Assembly: GCA_021324115.1 (NCBI GenBank)
Contig: JAJPJS010000008.1
Coordinates: 208,160-272,159 of the forward strand
Direction: 5' to 3'
DNA: 64,000 nt
Origin: Nitrososphaerota archaeon
GTDB taxonomy: Archaea; Thermoproteota; Nitrososphaeria; Conexivisphaerales; DTJL01
Shown: piece after piece, positions 44,848 to 52,473 of the stretch
Numbering within the stretch: position 1 is the stretch's first letter
Layout of the letters: each line of letters begins with the position of its first letter
Position numbers and translations under genes: made by a program
Notes under the pieces: model-generated
The model's database searches: none
What the model was told of the DNA's origin: nothing
What the model saw: only the letters and a program-made list of their open reading frames with translations

Positions 44848-46158
44848 CTATGACATCACCGGTTCATCCACCCTGAACGCCTTGGTATGTGGCCTTGGTT
44901 GAAGATGTCGGGGGGGTGAACGTATGAATGCAGGCTTCATCCCCCCCTTGACCTTATCAAGGTAGCTCTTGTATTCTTCATATGCCGCCTGCCAGTCAAT
45001 ACCCATCTTTGCGAGTAAAGGCTTCCAGTCAGCAATATGCCACTGAAGCTGGCATACGATAAACGGGTGAGCACCCATCGCCAAGGCCGCGAACTGCGAA
45101 TCCGATATGACAGGTATGGTTTCCCTGTAACCCTGCGCAAGCGGGACCACCTGACTCTTGTCAAGTGTCGTGACGCATCCTGTGTCATGGGTGATAAGAA
45201 CGTCAGCATGGGTCTCCCTGACGATCGGCCTGATCTTCCTGAAATAAGCAAACGATCTGGCAATCTCCCTCTCCGTCAGTATATGCCTGAACCCAAATCC
45301 GCAGCAGTCATACCAGTTGCTGTAGTCGAGAAGTTGCGAACCCAGGGCAAGTGCGATGCTTGATGTGGGGGCAGGCCTCCTTCCCCCCAGTATATTTTCG
45401 TCATATGTGTAATCTTCAGCCATCAGCTTGTACGTGTGGCATGCTGCATGGACAGCAACCTTCACGCCGGACATGTCAAACTTTCTTCGGGCAGCCACTT
45501 CCTGCCTCATGACGTGAAGCCATTCGCTGTAATGGACAAGCTCCTCAGGGATGACAAGTTCCCTGTCCACCTTCTTCAGTATCGCCCTCACCCTTTCTCT
45601 GATGTCCCGATTCATAACGACAAGATACCTGCATTCTTTGTAATCCCCATAACTCGTTCCGCAGTGGATAAGGGGGTAAGCATTCCTCTCGTAAGCCGCG
45701 TGCATGTTCCTCAGAAACACCGCGGAAAGGGCCACCGGGTTAGATGTCCCAGAACCATAGTAGTTCCACGCGGTGCAGGATGTCTGGTTGGTGTCGTCCA
45801 CGTATGAAACACCTAGTTCTGACATTATCCAGTAGAACGCGGATATGTACCCTGGAATGTGCCCGCACTGTCCGCAGGACTTGTGCTGCCAGGTCTCTCT
45901 GGTCGGGATCTTCTTGACGCGTCCGCTCAGCGTTCTAACACCCACAGGGTCGTAATCGTCTGTAACATGGTGGACTATGATTTCACCCTTCTTCTCCAAT
46001 TCCTTCATCCTTTCCAGCATCTTCAGATAATCTTCTGTGGTTCCGAAAGCGAACTTCGCCTTTCTCTGGCTTGACAGAGTCTCGAGAAGCTTCGCATCCT
46101 CCTTCCCCAGCTCCAGCTCCTCGTCCTTTCCGAGTTGCACAACACCACCGTCTGCCAA
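44848..46158 (-). CDS. hdrB: HdrB-like subunit with divergent CCG motifs
   Basis: 436 residues. The C-terminal CCG block is present (ACHTYK, YDCCGFGFRH, TGCVTTLD) but its last CxxC is CVTT. The N-terminal block is changed: CGQCG, TSCTAW and HCGTSYGDYKEC rather than a CCG pair. In methanogens two CCG blocks bind two noncubane 4Fe-4S clusters; here only one may remain. Such degenerate HdrB proteins are known from sHdr systems. Only one HdrB is encoded in this operon, whereas typical sHdr clusters have two. Confidence 0.88.
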   Translation of the reverse strand: MADGGVVQLGKDEELELGKEDAKLLETLSSQRKAKFAFGTTEDYLKMLERMKELEKKGEIIVHHVTDDYDPVGVRTLSGRVKKIPTRETWQHKSCGQCGHIPGYISAFYWIMSELGVSYVDDTNQTSCTAWNYYGSGTSNPVALSAVFLRNMHAAYERNAYPLIHCGTSYGDYKECRYLVVMNRDIRERVRAILKKVDRELVIPEELVHYSEWLHVMRQEVAARRKFDMSGVKVAVHAACHTYKLMAEDYTYDENILGGRRPAPTSSIALALGSQLLDYSNWYDCCGFGFRHILTEREIARSFAYFRKIRPIVRETHADVLITHDTGCVTTLDKSQVVPLAQGYRETIPVISDSQFAALAMGAHPFIVCQLQWHIADWKPLLAKMGIDWQAAYEEYKSYLDKVKGGMKPAFIRSPPRHLQPRPHTKAFRVDEPVMS

Positions 46159-46160
46159 AT

Positions 46161-46934
46161 TTATTCCGCCCCCGCCTCCTTGGCCGTGTCGTCCACCATG
46201 TCCGCCACATCTTTCAGTGTGTGGCTCACGGCGTCCACAACACCAGCCTCCTTCTGAATCACCATCAACTCTCTCATCGTATCTTTCTCAACGCGCCAGG
46301 ACCTGTCCATTACCCCCGCCATCGATTCGACGGGAACGGCCGCTCTTTCCACCCGGATGTCCTTGGCGAGCTCTGCCTTGTGCGGCCCCCAATCCTTGAA
46401 CAGCGCAATTGTGGTGTGCATGTCCGGCGTTATCTGGGTACCCGTAGTCATTATCTTGTACAGTATCTTGCTGTACGGCTCGAGCGCCTTCTTCGTCGAC
46501 TGCAAACCATGCCTTACCGCGATTTCCTTCAGGATCGCGACGAGCCCCCCCGGGTTGTTGTGAGCGGGGCATACCTCCCAGCATGAATAGCACTGGAAGC
46601 AGGACCAGATATACTGATCCATCATCTGGTAAAGCAGTTCGGGCTCATCCTTCGAATGCATCACCTTCTGCACGACTATCCTCGGCTCAAAATCCACGAG
46701 CCTGAAAGGCGGGCACATCGAAGTGCAGTTGCCACAGTTTATGCATGCATGATAAAATTCCTCGAACCTCACATCATTCCTCAGCTCCTCCACCACCTGT
46801 AGCATCGTTTTCCTGTCCCCTTCCCTTGCATTTTCCGCCTCCCACTGCAGACCCGGCAGACCACCGTAATGCCACCCATCTTCACCGAGCCTGGAAAGAA
46901 GTTTTGCAGCATATCGGCTGTCCATTGGTATCAC
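46161..46934 (-). CDS. hdrC: HdrC-like subunit, first gene of the sHdr operon
   Basis: 257 residues with two 4Fe-4S motifs: C64, C67, C70, C74 (CINCGNCTSMCP) and C112, C115, C118, C122 (CFQCYSCWEVCP), followed by a helical C-terminus with a VDxxSHTLKDVADMVDD tail. It heads the operon hdrC-hdrB-hdrA-hdrC-membrane subunit-unknown. The start is ATG 46934, or the methionine at residue 4. It is divergent from dsrE with 132 bases between. Confidence 0.9.
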   Translation of the reverse strand: MIPMDSRYAAKLLSRLGEDGWHYGGLPGLQWEAENAREGDRKTMLQVVEELRNDVRFEEFYHACINCGNCTSMCPPFRLVDFEPRIVVQKVMHSKDEPELLYQMMDQYIWSCFQCYSCWEVCPAHNNPGGLVAILKEIAVRHGLQSTKKALEPYSKILYKIMTTGTQITPDMHTTIALFKDWGPHKAELAKDIRVERAAVPVESMAGVMDRSWRVEKDTMRELMVIQKEAGVVDAVSHTLKDVADMVDDTAKEAGAE

Positions 46935-47014
46935 CAGGTGAAAATGCTCGGACTCTCTTGGTATGCGGAAGCAGCGGGAAGGTCACGTCGCTGTCCGTAG
47001 AAACACATTATGAA

Positions 47015-47027
47015 ATTCTAATATTCG
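47015..47027. promoter_or_regulatory. Sulfur-regulon word in the hdr/dsrE divergent promoter
   Basis: ATTCTAATATTCG (47015-47027) is the exact reverse complement of CGAATATTAGAAT at 54644-54656 upstream of the apr operon; its 11-base core also lies in the tusA promoter. It sits just upstream of the dsrE TATA box (ttataaata, 47034-47042). Confidence 0.5.
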
Positions 47028-47033
47028 AAGGCG

Positions 47034-47066
47034 TTATAAATACCTTTTGGGGCCACACGTAGTGGC
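47034..47066 (+). promoter_or_regulatory. dsrE promoter with inverted repeat
   Basis: TATA box ttataaata (47034-47042) is 29 bases before the GTG at 47067. Between them GCCAC (47052-47056) and GTGGC (47062-47066) form an inverted repeat with a 5-base centre that abuts the start codon, a likely repressor site or, if transcribed, a short hairpin. Confidence 0.45.
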
Positions 47067-47444
47067 GTGGAACAAAAGAAAAAGTTCCTGTTCGTCGTCA
47101 GCACGGGCAAGAATGAGCCGAAAAAGGCGTTCACCCCGTTCTACTATGCCGCCGCGAGCGCTTCGATGGGGTTCGATACATACCTCTTCTTTCTTGCCGA
47201 AGGTCCTTCCCTTCTGATGAAGGGGGTTCCAGAATCCCTGAAGACAACCGAGGATGGGGAACCGCTGAAAAAGGTGATAGACCTCGCACTGAGAAATGGT
47301 GTGAAGATGCTCTGCTGCAGCACATCGGCCAAGGTGATCTGGAAGATGGGGGATGGTGACCTTCCTTCAGGTGCAGAATATGCTGGAGCTGTCACACTCA
47401 TCGAAATGGCTTCCGACCCTGAAACCGCCGTATTCTACTTTTAG
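47067..47444 (+). CDS. DsrE-like sulfur carrier
   Basis: 125 residues, GTG start. DsrE/F-like fold with strands KKFLFVVSTGK and DTYLFFLAEGPSLL and the reactive cysteines C83/C84 in MLCCSTSAK at the position of the persulfide-forming cysteine of DsrE2/DsrE3-type proteins. It ends with the family's EMASDPETAVFYF pattern. First gene of the dsrE-lbpA-lplA set, divergent from hdr; it likely hands sulfur to the Hdr/LbpA machinery. Confidence 0.85.
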   Translation: MEQKKKFLFVVSTGKNEPKKAFTPFYYAAASASMGFDTYLFFLAEGPSLLMKGVPESLKTTEDGEPLKKVIDLALRNGVKMLCCSTSAKVIWKMGDGDLPSGAEYAGAVTLIEMASDPETAVFYF

Positions 47445-47449
47445 GTGAC

Positions 47450-47887
47450 ATGGATATGTCTTACAAGGGTTGCGTGATTCCGGAGGACCTGCTCTATGAC
47501 CTGGAGTATCACGTGTGGGTCAGAATTGATTCTGGTATAGCGGTTGTAGGCGCCACCTCACCGGGTCAGGCCTACGCAGGCGAAATGATCTTCATCAAGG
47601 TGAAAGATATCGGTACAAAGGTGGAGCGGGGAGCGATACTGGCCACGGTCGAAAGTGCGAAATACATGGGTCCGATGAGAGCACCTGTTTCGGGAACACT
47701 CGTGGACGTGAACGCGGAGGTCAAGGCGAACCCCACACTGGTCAACAAGGAACCTTACAAAAACTGGGTTCTGAAGATACAGCCTGATAAACTCGATGAG
47801 CAACTGAAGCTGCTCACCCCCGGTAAGGAAGCGGTGGAAAAGTACAAACCCATAATAGATGAATGGGGTATCGAGTGCACCAGCTGA
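47450..47887 (+). CDS. lbpA: Lipoate-binding protein of the sHdr system (GcvH-like)
   Basis: 145 residues with the GcvH fold. The lipoyl-bearing lysine is K71 in VESAKYMGP, preceded by the usual hairpin VGATSPGQAYAGEMIFI. In sHdr organisms this dedicated protein, not the glycine cleavage H protein, carries sulfur bound to lipoate to the Hdr complex. No other glycine cleavage gene is present here, and the neighbours are dsrE and a lipoate ligase, so the sHdr role is well supported. Confidence 0.92.
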   Translation: MDMSYKGCVIPEDLLYDLEYHVWVRIDSGIAVVGATSPGQAYAGEMIFIKVKDIGTKVERGAILATVESAKYMGPMRAPVSGTLVDVNAEVKANPTLVNKEPYKNWVLKIQPDKLDEQLKLLTPGKEAVEKYKPIIDEWGIECTS

Positions 47888-48560
47888 TTTGAACGAAGCT
47901 TCTGTTGATTTATTGTTCAACACCCCCGCAAAGGAAATTAGAGTAGTGCATGAAGTCAGCACCGACCCCTTATACAACCTTTCAGTCGAAGAGGCGACCT
48001 TCCAAAGTCTGGAGGAAGGTAGGCTCGGTAACACATTAAGGTTCTGGGTGAACGACATGTGTCTAGTCAGAGGAAGGGCGAGAACACCCAAGTACGGCTG
48101 GTACAGGGAGGAGGAAGCAAAGAGACTGGCAGTGCCGGTTTATGAGCGGAGCACGGGGGGAGGTGTAGTTTATCATGACCACGGAAACCTCAACTGGAGT
48201 TTCTTCATCAGGGTCCCGGGCAAGCTCCTTTCACCCGAACGTGTTTTCAAAGATGGTTCTGCATTCGTGGTGGAAGCGCTCAGAAGAAACAGTATAGATG
48301 CTTACTTCGCCTCACCAAATCGGATAGAAGTAGCGGGTTACAAGATTTCCGGAATGGCCGCCCGTTCAACCATACACACACTCCTTGTACACGGAACCCT
48401 GCTGCTTGATTCCAACCTGGAAATGCTCAACATGCTGTGCATCCCGCCTCAGGGTTGCCCACCGGTTCAAAACATCATTAACTGGAGAAATTTGCAAGTT
48501 GCAGAAATCATAGATTCCGTCAAAGCGGTTTTGGAGGACAAGGGTTACAAAATTATGTAA
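47859..48560 (+). CDS. lplA: Lipoate-protein ligase
   Basis: 233 residues. The lipoyl-AMP site is conserved: RSTGGGVVYHDHGNLNWS (98-115) and the catalytic lysine K162 in GYKISGMA. It attaches lipoate or octanoate to the LbpA lysine. It lacks the C-terminal accessory domain of E. coli LplA. ATG 47859 overlaps lbpA by 29 bases; TTG 47889 just past the lbpA stop is an alternative start. Confidence 0.9.
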   Translation: MNGVSSAPADLNEASVDLLFNTPAKEIRVVHEVSTDPLYNLSVEEATFQSLEEGRLGNTLRFWVNDMCLVRGRARTPKYGWYREEEAKRLAVPVYERSTGGGVVYHDHGNLNWSFFIRVPGKLLSPERVFKDGSAFVVEALRRNSIDAYFASPNRIEVAGYKISGMAARSTIHTLLVHGTLLLDSNLEMLNMLCIPPQGCPPVQNIINWRNLQVAEIIDSVKAVLEDKGYKIM

Positions 48561-48626
48561 GTGGCTGGTCCGCGCTTCGCACATGCATGCAAGGACAAAA
48601 ACGGTAAAATCTCGATTGTCACTGAC

Positions 48627-49061
48627 TCATATGAAAAGAGCAAGTGCTTCGGGATGAGACGCAAGCTCCAGGAAGGTCGAGGCTCCTATTACATCGTCAC
48701 AGACGCCATCTGCCAGGTCCTTTTCAGTCATTCCGTACAGATTCATCGTCGGGGAGCAGGCGTGAATGTGAACGCCCTGTGATTTAGCGGCCATCAGCAT
48801 GTCCCTGAGGGTCGGCATTCCGCCCTTCTGAAGAAGACCGGAAAGCTGCTCCGCTGACAGACCCAGGTCAGTAGATGGCTTGATCATTTCTGCCTGGCCT
48901 TTGGTCACCAGTTTCATTCCTCCGAATGTGAAGTATATGTCAACCTGCATCCCCTGGGCCGCGGCAGTTGTTGCAAGAATGAGGGCAGGATAGAGTGCAT
49001 CGGCTGTTCCTTTGCTTGCGACTAACACCAACCTCTTTTTACCTTGTAGTTTTTCTTCCAA
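48627..49061 (-). CDS. DsrE3-like peroxiredoxin-family protein
   Basis: 144 residues, start TTG 49061 with TATA-like atttaaatatt on the minus strand about 28 bases upstream. The DsrE/DsrF/DsrH-like family of the DsrE3/YeiE-type: IHACSPTMNLYGM holds the reactive cysteine C102, with a second at C121. Strand LVLVASKGTADALYP opens the fold. It converges on lplA with 66 bases between. Probably a second sulfur carrier of the same pathway. Confidence 0.88.
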   Translation of the reverse strand: MEEKLQGKKRLVLVASKGTADALYPALILATTAAAQGMQVDIYFTFGGMKLVTKGQAEMIKPSTDLGLSAEQLSGLLQKGGMPTLRDMLMAAKSQGVHIHACSPTMNLYGMTEKDLADGVCDDVIGASTFLELASHPEALALFI

Positions 49062-49336
49062 GGCAGGAATAACATAACATTACAATATTTAAATGTTAAT
49101 ATGTGTCTGATGTGCCGAAGTCCTTTCAAATGATTTTAAAAGGGTCCTCAGCATTTTGGATTTTGTACGATGCTGATACGGCGGAGTGAAACCTTTGATC
49201 ATCCCTGAATCCTGGGTTGCACCCCGTCAGTCCGAACGAGGTGGCCACCGAAAATTGAACTTGAGGCCGCTGGGAGTGGGTATCCCTTGAAACAGGAAAC
49301 CCAAAACTTAAACAAGCCCCTTTCCTCAAAATAATT

Positions 49337-49720
49337 GTGACACAGTCACCCACAAGCGATGAAATGAGTCAGATGAGAAGATTCACGGCCATGCGCAGAG
49401 CTTATGGGCTGGCAGCTGGGGCAAGCCTGTCCTTCTTTTTGGTGGTCATTGCAGAGGCAGATCATATGTTTTACATCGTAGATGATGCTGTAGTTGGAGT
49501 GCTAGGGCTTGTGGTTTTGCTGATTCTGCTTGCTAAAAGGAACGAATCAAAACTTTCATCATTAAGGAGCCAATCAAACCTGTTTGCTGTACTTTTACTA
49601 ATCGGTTACTTGGTCAAGCTTGCATGGGTTGCTGTCGAAATCCATGACCCTGACGCGGTGGGGGACGACTTTTCGTCCATCGTATTCCTCATAGTTCTGC
49701 TGGCTAACCGATTTCTATAG
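49337..49720 (+). CDS. Small membrane protein, unknown function
   Basis: 127 residues from GTG 49337, with four hydrophobic segments at about 23-40, 47-65, 81-97 and 109-125. A TATA-like acttaaac lies about 30 bases upstream. A conserved-looking HMFYIVDDAVV loop lies between helices. No family recognised. Confidence 0.6.
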   Translation: MTQSPTSDEMSQMRRFTAMRRAYGLAAGASLSFFLVVIAEADHMFYIVDDAVVGVLGLVVLLILLAKRNESKLSSLRSQSNLFAVLLLIGYLVKLAWVAVEIHDPDAVGDDFSSIVFLIVLLANRFL

Positions 49721-49761
49721 GCGAAGGTTTCATGGGGTGCCGGACAAAAACCAACACTTAC

Positions 49762-52251
49762 TTAAATCAAAAATTCACAAAAATCTTTCCACTCGGCACG
49801 GTCCAGGTTATGCAGGCAGCTTTCTATCCGTTCAGCGAGCCTGTCGCACTTCATCCCGACTAGCGCATCCCATGACTGGTTCAATGCCTGTCGAGCAGAG
49901 GACTTTCTTCCCTGCAGAGCTCTCATGGCACCGAGCCATGCTGACACTCTTGCATCAGACACCCTGTCCTGAGAGAGCAATTCTTTCGCCCTTTCAAAGC
50001 TCCTTTCGCTTTCTGTGAAATCATGTTTGGCGGTGTGTATTATGGCCCTTGCCAGCTCAACCGTTCCCAGTACATCCCTGTCCTGCACATTTGCCGACAA
50101 CGATATTGCCTCACCCACATCTGAGGCGGCCCGTTCAGCCAAATCCATTCTTGAGTACAGTATCGCTCTTTCCGCATAGGAATAAGCCAGCATAAATGTG
50201 AAGCCCGAAGATCTGTACCCTTCGATCGCCAAATCCAAATGTTCAAGGGCATCTTCGAATCTTCCCATCGCTTCAAGCACGTAGGCGATATGCAGATCAC
50301 AGTAACCGCGAAGCGACTTCAGTCCTATCCTACTAAGTTCCTTTCTTGCCTCATTCAGGTCACTCAGGGCAGCCTGGTAATCCCCCTTTAGAAATTTGAT
50401 ATAGTCTATGTTGAGCTTGCTCACATAAAATCCCCTTAAGTCATGAAACTTTTCGTCAATCTTCATGCTCCTTTGCATCAGCTCACACGCATCATCCAGC
50501 CGTCCGTCCTCCAAATACGCTTCGGCTGCATTATACATTATTCGCGCCTTTGACTGAACATCAAGACCCCGTGTTTTGATCGCCTCATCATAAAACTCAT
50601 GAGCTCTGCTCAGCCTTCCCAGTTCTTTTGAGATGATTCCAAGGCCGCTGAGTGCAGAAGCTTCGGCAGCACCGTCATGAACTCCCCTCGCACACTTGAG
50701 TGCACGATCGTAATTTTCCTCTGCTGCTTTCAAGTCTCCCTGCAGCGAGCGGATGATATTCGCCTGTGCCAGAAGTGCCCATGATGCAAGACGTTCATCC
50801 TTGAATGGAGACAATTCTTGCAGCATGCTGAGAAGTACATTACCGTACCCCTCATCCACATAGAATGCCTGCTTCTTGAGCACTTCAATCGCTGCATTCG
50901 TTTCCTCACCCAGAATGAAGTGGTAAAGCGCTTCGATTTTATTCTGGGTATCGGCCTTGGCCAAATAATATCCCCCTGCTCTTCGGTGAAGCTCCTGTTT
51001 TGACGCCAGGAGCGTGTAGGCCGCTTCTCTGACAAGCGGGTGCAGCTCAAATTCTTCTCCTATAAATTTCAAAATTCCGATTTTTTCCATGGACATCAGA
51101 AAGTTGAGTATGGCCCCTTTGCCGGCTCCAACAACCACCGAATCTATGGCCGAGCGACTGATCCTTGCCCTGAATATCGAAGTTGACAAAAGTATCGAAA
51201 GCTGCTCTTCCTCAAGGTTTGAAAATATCGTGTCCTTGATGAAATCATTCACAGTGTTTTTGAAATCATTTACATCCACATTCTTGAGTTCGGAAACCAA
51301 TTTCAGCAAGAGTGGGTGACCACTACTCTTTTTGATGAAATCCAGCATGAATTCAGTTTCCGGACCTCCGAGGTCGATTAACTGCCTGGCTTCGTCATCC
51401 GTGAGGCCCTCCACCTTCATCATTTTAGCATGCGACAGTGGAATTCTGCTTCTCGAGATAACAATGCAACGAGGCGCACCTTTTTCCGCGATCGAATCGA
51501 CCAGATGCGCAATCCCTATGTCTCTGCATCTGTGGAAGTCGTCTAGGACGATAAGTGTCCTGCTTGCGGACAGTTTCTTAACTGCTGAATCCACAAGAAT
51601 TCTTTCATCCCTCACTCCTTGATCGATGAGGTCCAGAAGCTCTCTGTCTCCTAGAATGTTGAGGTACACAGCGAGCTTTGTTATGAAATACTGAAAGCTA
51701 TCCACCTGCGAGACCTGGTGCCAGAATACGGAAACCTCGGCGAGGATACTCCTGGCGAATTGTGATACCAGTGTTGTTTTGCCCATGCCGGGCATACCCC
51801 AGACGACGATGGTCCCGTCCAAGTTTTTCAGCATACCCAGTTCTCTGGTTCGACCAACAAACCTGGTAGACCTGGGTATTTCGGATCTATAGTACGGCAG
51901 GGTGAGGTCCACGTTCTTCTTATCTCGCATTCCGATTTTTATTTCGACCCCGCCTGGATTGAACTCGAGGACGACGTTATGTGCATCGAAGTAGTACTGC
52001 TTCACATTCTTGAAACCGTCTGACGTATGTATTCTTTCCCATCTGTCAAACACCAATCCAGCCGACCTCAGCCTGCCAAGTCTCTCTGAAACATGCGATT
52101 CCCTCGCACCCACCAGCTTTGCCAGCTTTCTTGGGTAGGATGGGCCGGTCTTGAGCAGGCATAACAGCTCAATGTTGACCCTGTCAAAAAGTGTGGGAAA
52201 AGACTCTTTCTTTGAACGTTTACGAAGTGTCTGCTCTGCCCCTACCCTCAT
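49762..52251 (-). CDS. STAND ATPase: winged helix, NB-ARC-like domain and TPR repeats
   Basis: 829 residues. N-terminal winged helix (about 15-75, LVGARESHVSERLGRLRSAGL), then a nucleotide-binding domain with Walker A GMPGMGKTT (about 156-164) and Walker B TLIVLDDFHR, and then some ten TPR-like helices to the C-terminus. This order is that of signal-transducing STAND ATPases such as MalT- and AfsR-like regulators: the TPR part senses an inducer and the winged helix binds DNA. It lies opposite the beta-helix surface gene; the two starts are 222 bases apart. Confidence 0.88.
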   Translation of the reverse strand: MRVGAEQTLRKRSKKESFPTLFDRVNIELLCLLKTGPSYPRKLAKLVGARESHVSERLGRLRSAGLVFDRWERIHTSDGFKNVKQYYFDAHNVVLEFNPGGVEIKIGMRDKKNVDLTLPYYRSEIPRSTRFVGRTRELGMLKNLDGTIVVWGMPGMGKTTLVSQFARSILAEVSVFWHQVSQVDSFQYFITKLAVYLNILGDRELLDLIDQGVRDERILVDSAVKKLSASRTLIVLDDFHRCRDIGIAHLVDSIAEKGAPRCIVISRSRIPLSHAKMMKVEGLTDDEARQLIDLGGPETEFMLDFIKKSSGHPLLLKLVSELKNVDVNDFKNTVNDFIKDTIFSNLEEEQLSILLSTSIFRARISRSAIDSVVVGAGKGAILNFLMSMEKIGILKFIGEEFELHPLVREAAYTLLASKQELHRRAGGYYLAKADTQNKIEALYHFILGEETNAAIEVLKKQAFYVDEGYGNVLLSMLQELSPFKDERLASWALLAQANIIRSLQGDLKAAEENYDRALKCARGVHDGAAEASALSGLGIISKELGRLSRAHEFYDEAIKTRGLDVQSKARIMYNAAEAYLEDGRLDDACELMQRSMKIDEKFHDLRGFYVSKLNIDYIKFLKGDYQAALSDLNEARKELSRIGLKSLRGYCDLHIAYVLEAMGRFEDALEHLDLAIEGYRSSGFTFMLAYSYAERAILYSRMDLAERAASDVGEAISLSANVQDRDVLGTVELARAIIHTAKHDFTESERSFERAKELLSQDRVSDARVSAWLGAMRALQGRKSSARQALNQSWDALVGMKCDRLAERIESCLHNLDRAEWKDFCEFLI

Positions 52252-52473
52252 CCATTTTCCTCTTCTATCCCCTATCCAAAGTACGCCGATTTATATTTTG
52301 GCATGAGTGTTCCAGCGTTACGCGATGTCTTGATACGGGGGATATCCAGGTCATATTGTCCCGAGATATTTCATAAACCAGAGGTTGAATCGAGTCTATC
52401 AGGATTAGACTTCTGGCTTTCCCTTTATGATGGAAACCCAAACTTTAACCCCACCACCGAAAGGAACACCGCG

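Noticed and set aside
46037-46586. Long plus-strand frames opposite hdrB and hdrC
   Set aside because: Proline/serine/arginine-rich translations typical of antisense frames; the minus strand holds clear Hdr subunits.
42504-46934. A true Qmo complex
   Set aside because: There is only one HdrA-like flavoprotein, HdrB is present, and the neighbours are lbpA, lplA and dsrE, which mark sHdr. Only the split HdrC-membrane pair recalls QmoC.
48561-48782. Short plus-strand frame after lplA
   Set aside because: It runs into the convergent DsrE-like gene and has no recognisable features.
52303-52473. N-terminal extension of the beta-helix protein
   Set aside because: It would bury the signal peptide; ATG 52474 is directly followed by it.
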